A stretch of 7,465 nucleotides of DNA from the NCBI GenBank assembly GCA_002429115.1, contig DIYS01000164.1, positions 1 to 7,465 on the forward strand, written 5' to 3'. Positions 7,327 to 7,465 of this stretch are shown in pieces. Source of the DNA: Saccharicrinis sp. UBA6048 (GTDB lineage Bacteria; Bacteroidota; Bacteroidia; Bacteroidales; Marinilabiliaceae). How positions within the stretch are numbered: the first letter of the stretch is position 1; every line of letters starts with the position of its first letter. A program made the translations under genes and the position numbers. The notes beneath the pieces were generated by a model. It had not been told where the DNA came from, did not search any database, and worked only from the letters and a program-made list of their open reading frames with translations.

Positions 7327-7428
7327 TAACACACCCTATCAATAAAACCGGTGCAACCACAAATGCCCTTTTACTAAAGGTTCTAGATGATTTGTAGTGG
7401 GTAATTATAATAGTTAATCACATTTAAT

Positions 7429-7465
7429 GTCCTCCAGCCGGACGGGCTTTTCATTTTTGGCTTGA
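7429..7465. repeat. Mutually exclusive hairpins and a cut-off repeat arm at the right edge
   Basis: GTCC (7429-7432) can pair with GGAC (7440-7443), while the overlapping AGCC (7436-7439) can pair with GGCT (7445-7448), followed by TTTT. The second could be a weak + strand terminator. The last bases, CATTTTTGG (7452-7460) then CTTGA, look like one arm of an inverted repeat whose partner would lie just beyond the window. This resembles intergenic repeats I recall from Bacteroidota, an impression only. Confidence 0.3.

Larger units (their letters stand above)
7171..7465. other. Non-coding DNA downstream of the operon with hairpin-rich repeats
   Basis: No open frame longer than a few dozen codons with a start was found here on either strand. 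The stretch holds an A/G-rich string (ACAAAGG... GGACACGAAG, 7231-7254), two hairpins at 7273-7326 and a further hairpin pair at the right edge (7429-7448). Its base composition is more GC-rich in the hairpin part than in the other intergenic regions of the window, which fits imported or dispersed repeat DNA. Confidence 0.5.

Noticed and set aside
7391..7456. Small - strand frame starting with ATGAAAAGCCCG, about 23 codons
   Set aside because: It is too short and overlaps the edge hairpins, so a chance frame within a repeat is more likely.

Overview
The window looks like a chromosomal segment from a member of the Bacteroidota (Bacteroidetes). The DNA is AT-rich, and start codons lack clear Shine-Dalgarno sequences and are preceded by A/T-rich leaders. 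One intergenic site carries an exact TAnnTTTG-type -7 promoter box. The proteins have a Bacteroidota flavour, with lipoprotein versions of both the efflux adaptor and the outer-membrane channel. No rRNA, tRNA, CRISPR array or transposase gene was seen, so the species cannot be fixed from this window.

Layout. Positions 1-518 contain no convincing gene. They hold one good + strand intrinsic terminator (352-392) with no gene before it in the window, and a short Met-less open frame at the left edge. A single hotdog-fold (PaaI-like) thioesterase gene lies on the - strand at 519-995. A 291-bp divergent intergenic region follows; it holds the thioesterase promoter box and a dyad/direct-repeat cluster just before the next gene. 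Positions 1287-6953 are a compact three-gene + strand operon: periplasmic adaptor lipoprotein, RND (HAE1) inner-membrane pump and outer-membrane channel lipoprotein. Gene junctions are a 2-nt gap and a 17-bp overlap. After the operon come a 166-bp near-palindromic foldback element (6962-7127), a strong terminator (7140-7170), and about 295 bp of non-coding DNA with hairpins that look like dispersed intergenic repeats.

How the genes work together. The operon encodes a complete AcrAB-TolC/MexAB-OprM-type tripartite efflux pump. The RND trimer uses the proton gradient through conserved Asp407, Asp408, Lys940, Arg970 and Thr977. The lipid-anchored adaptor bridges it to the channel, which opens through the outer membrane. 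No TetR, MarR or two-component regulator is encoded in the window, so control is either distant or acts on the short leader region. The thioesterase is transcribed divergently and has no obvious functional link to the pump.

The protein-coding content is ordinary. The most unusual feature is the foldback element between the channel gene and its terminator. It has perfect 16-bp terminal inverted repeats and imperfect pairing throughout its length, and it would make a long structured 3' end on the efflux mRNA. I did not find a convincing new multi-gene system.
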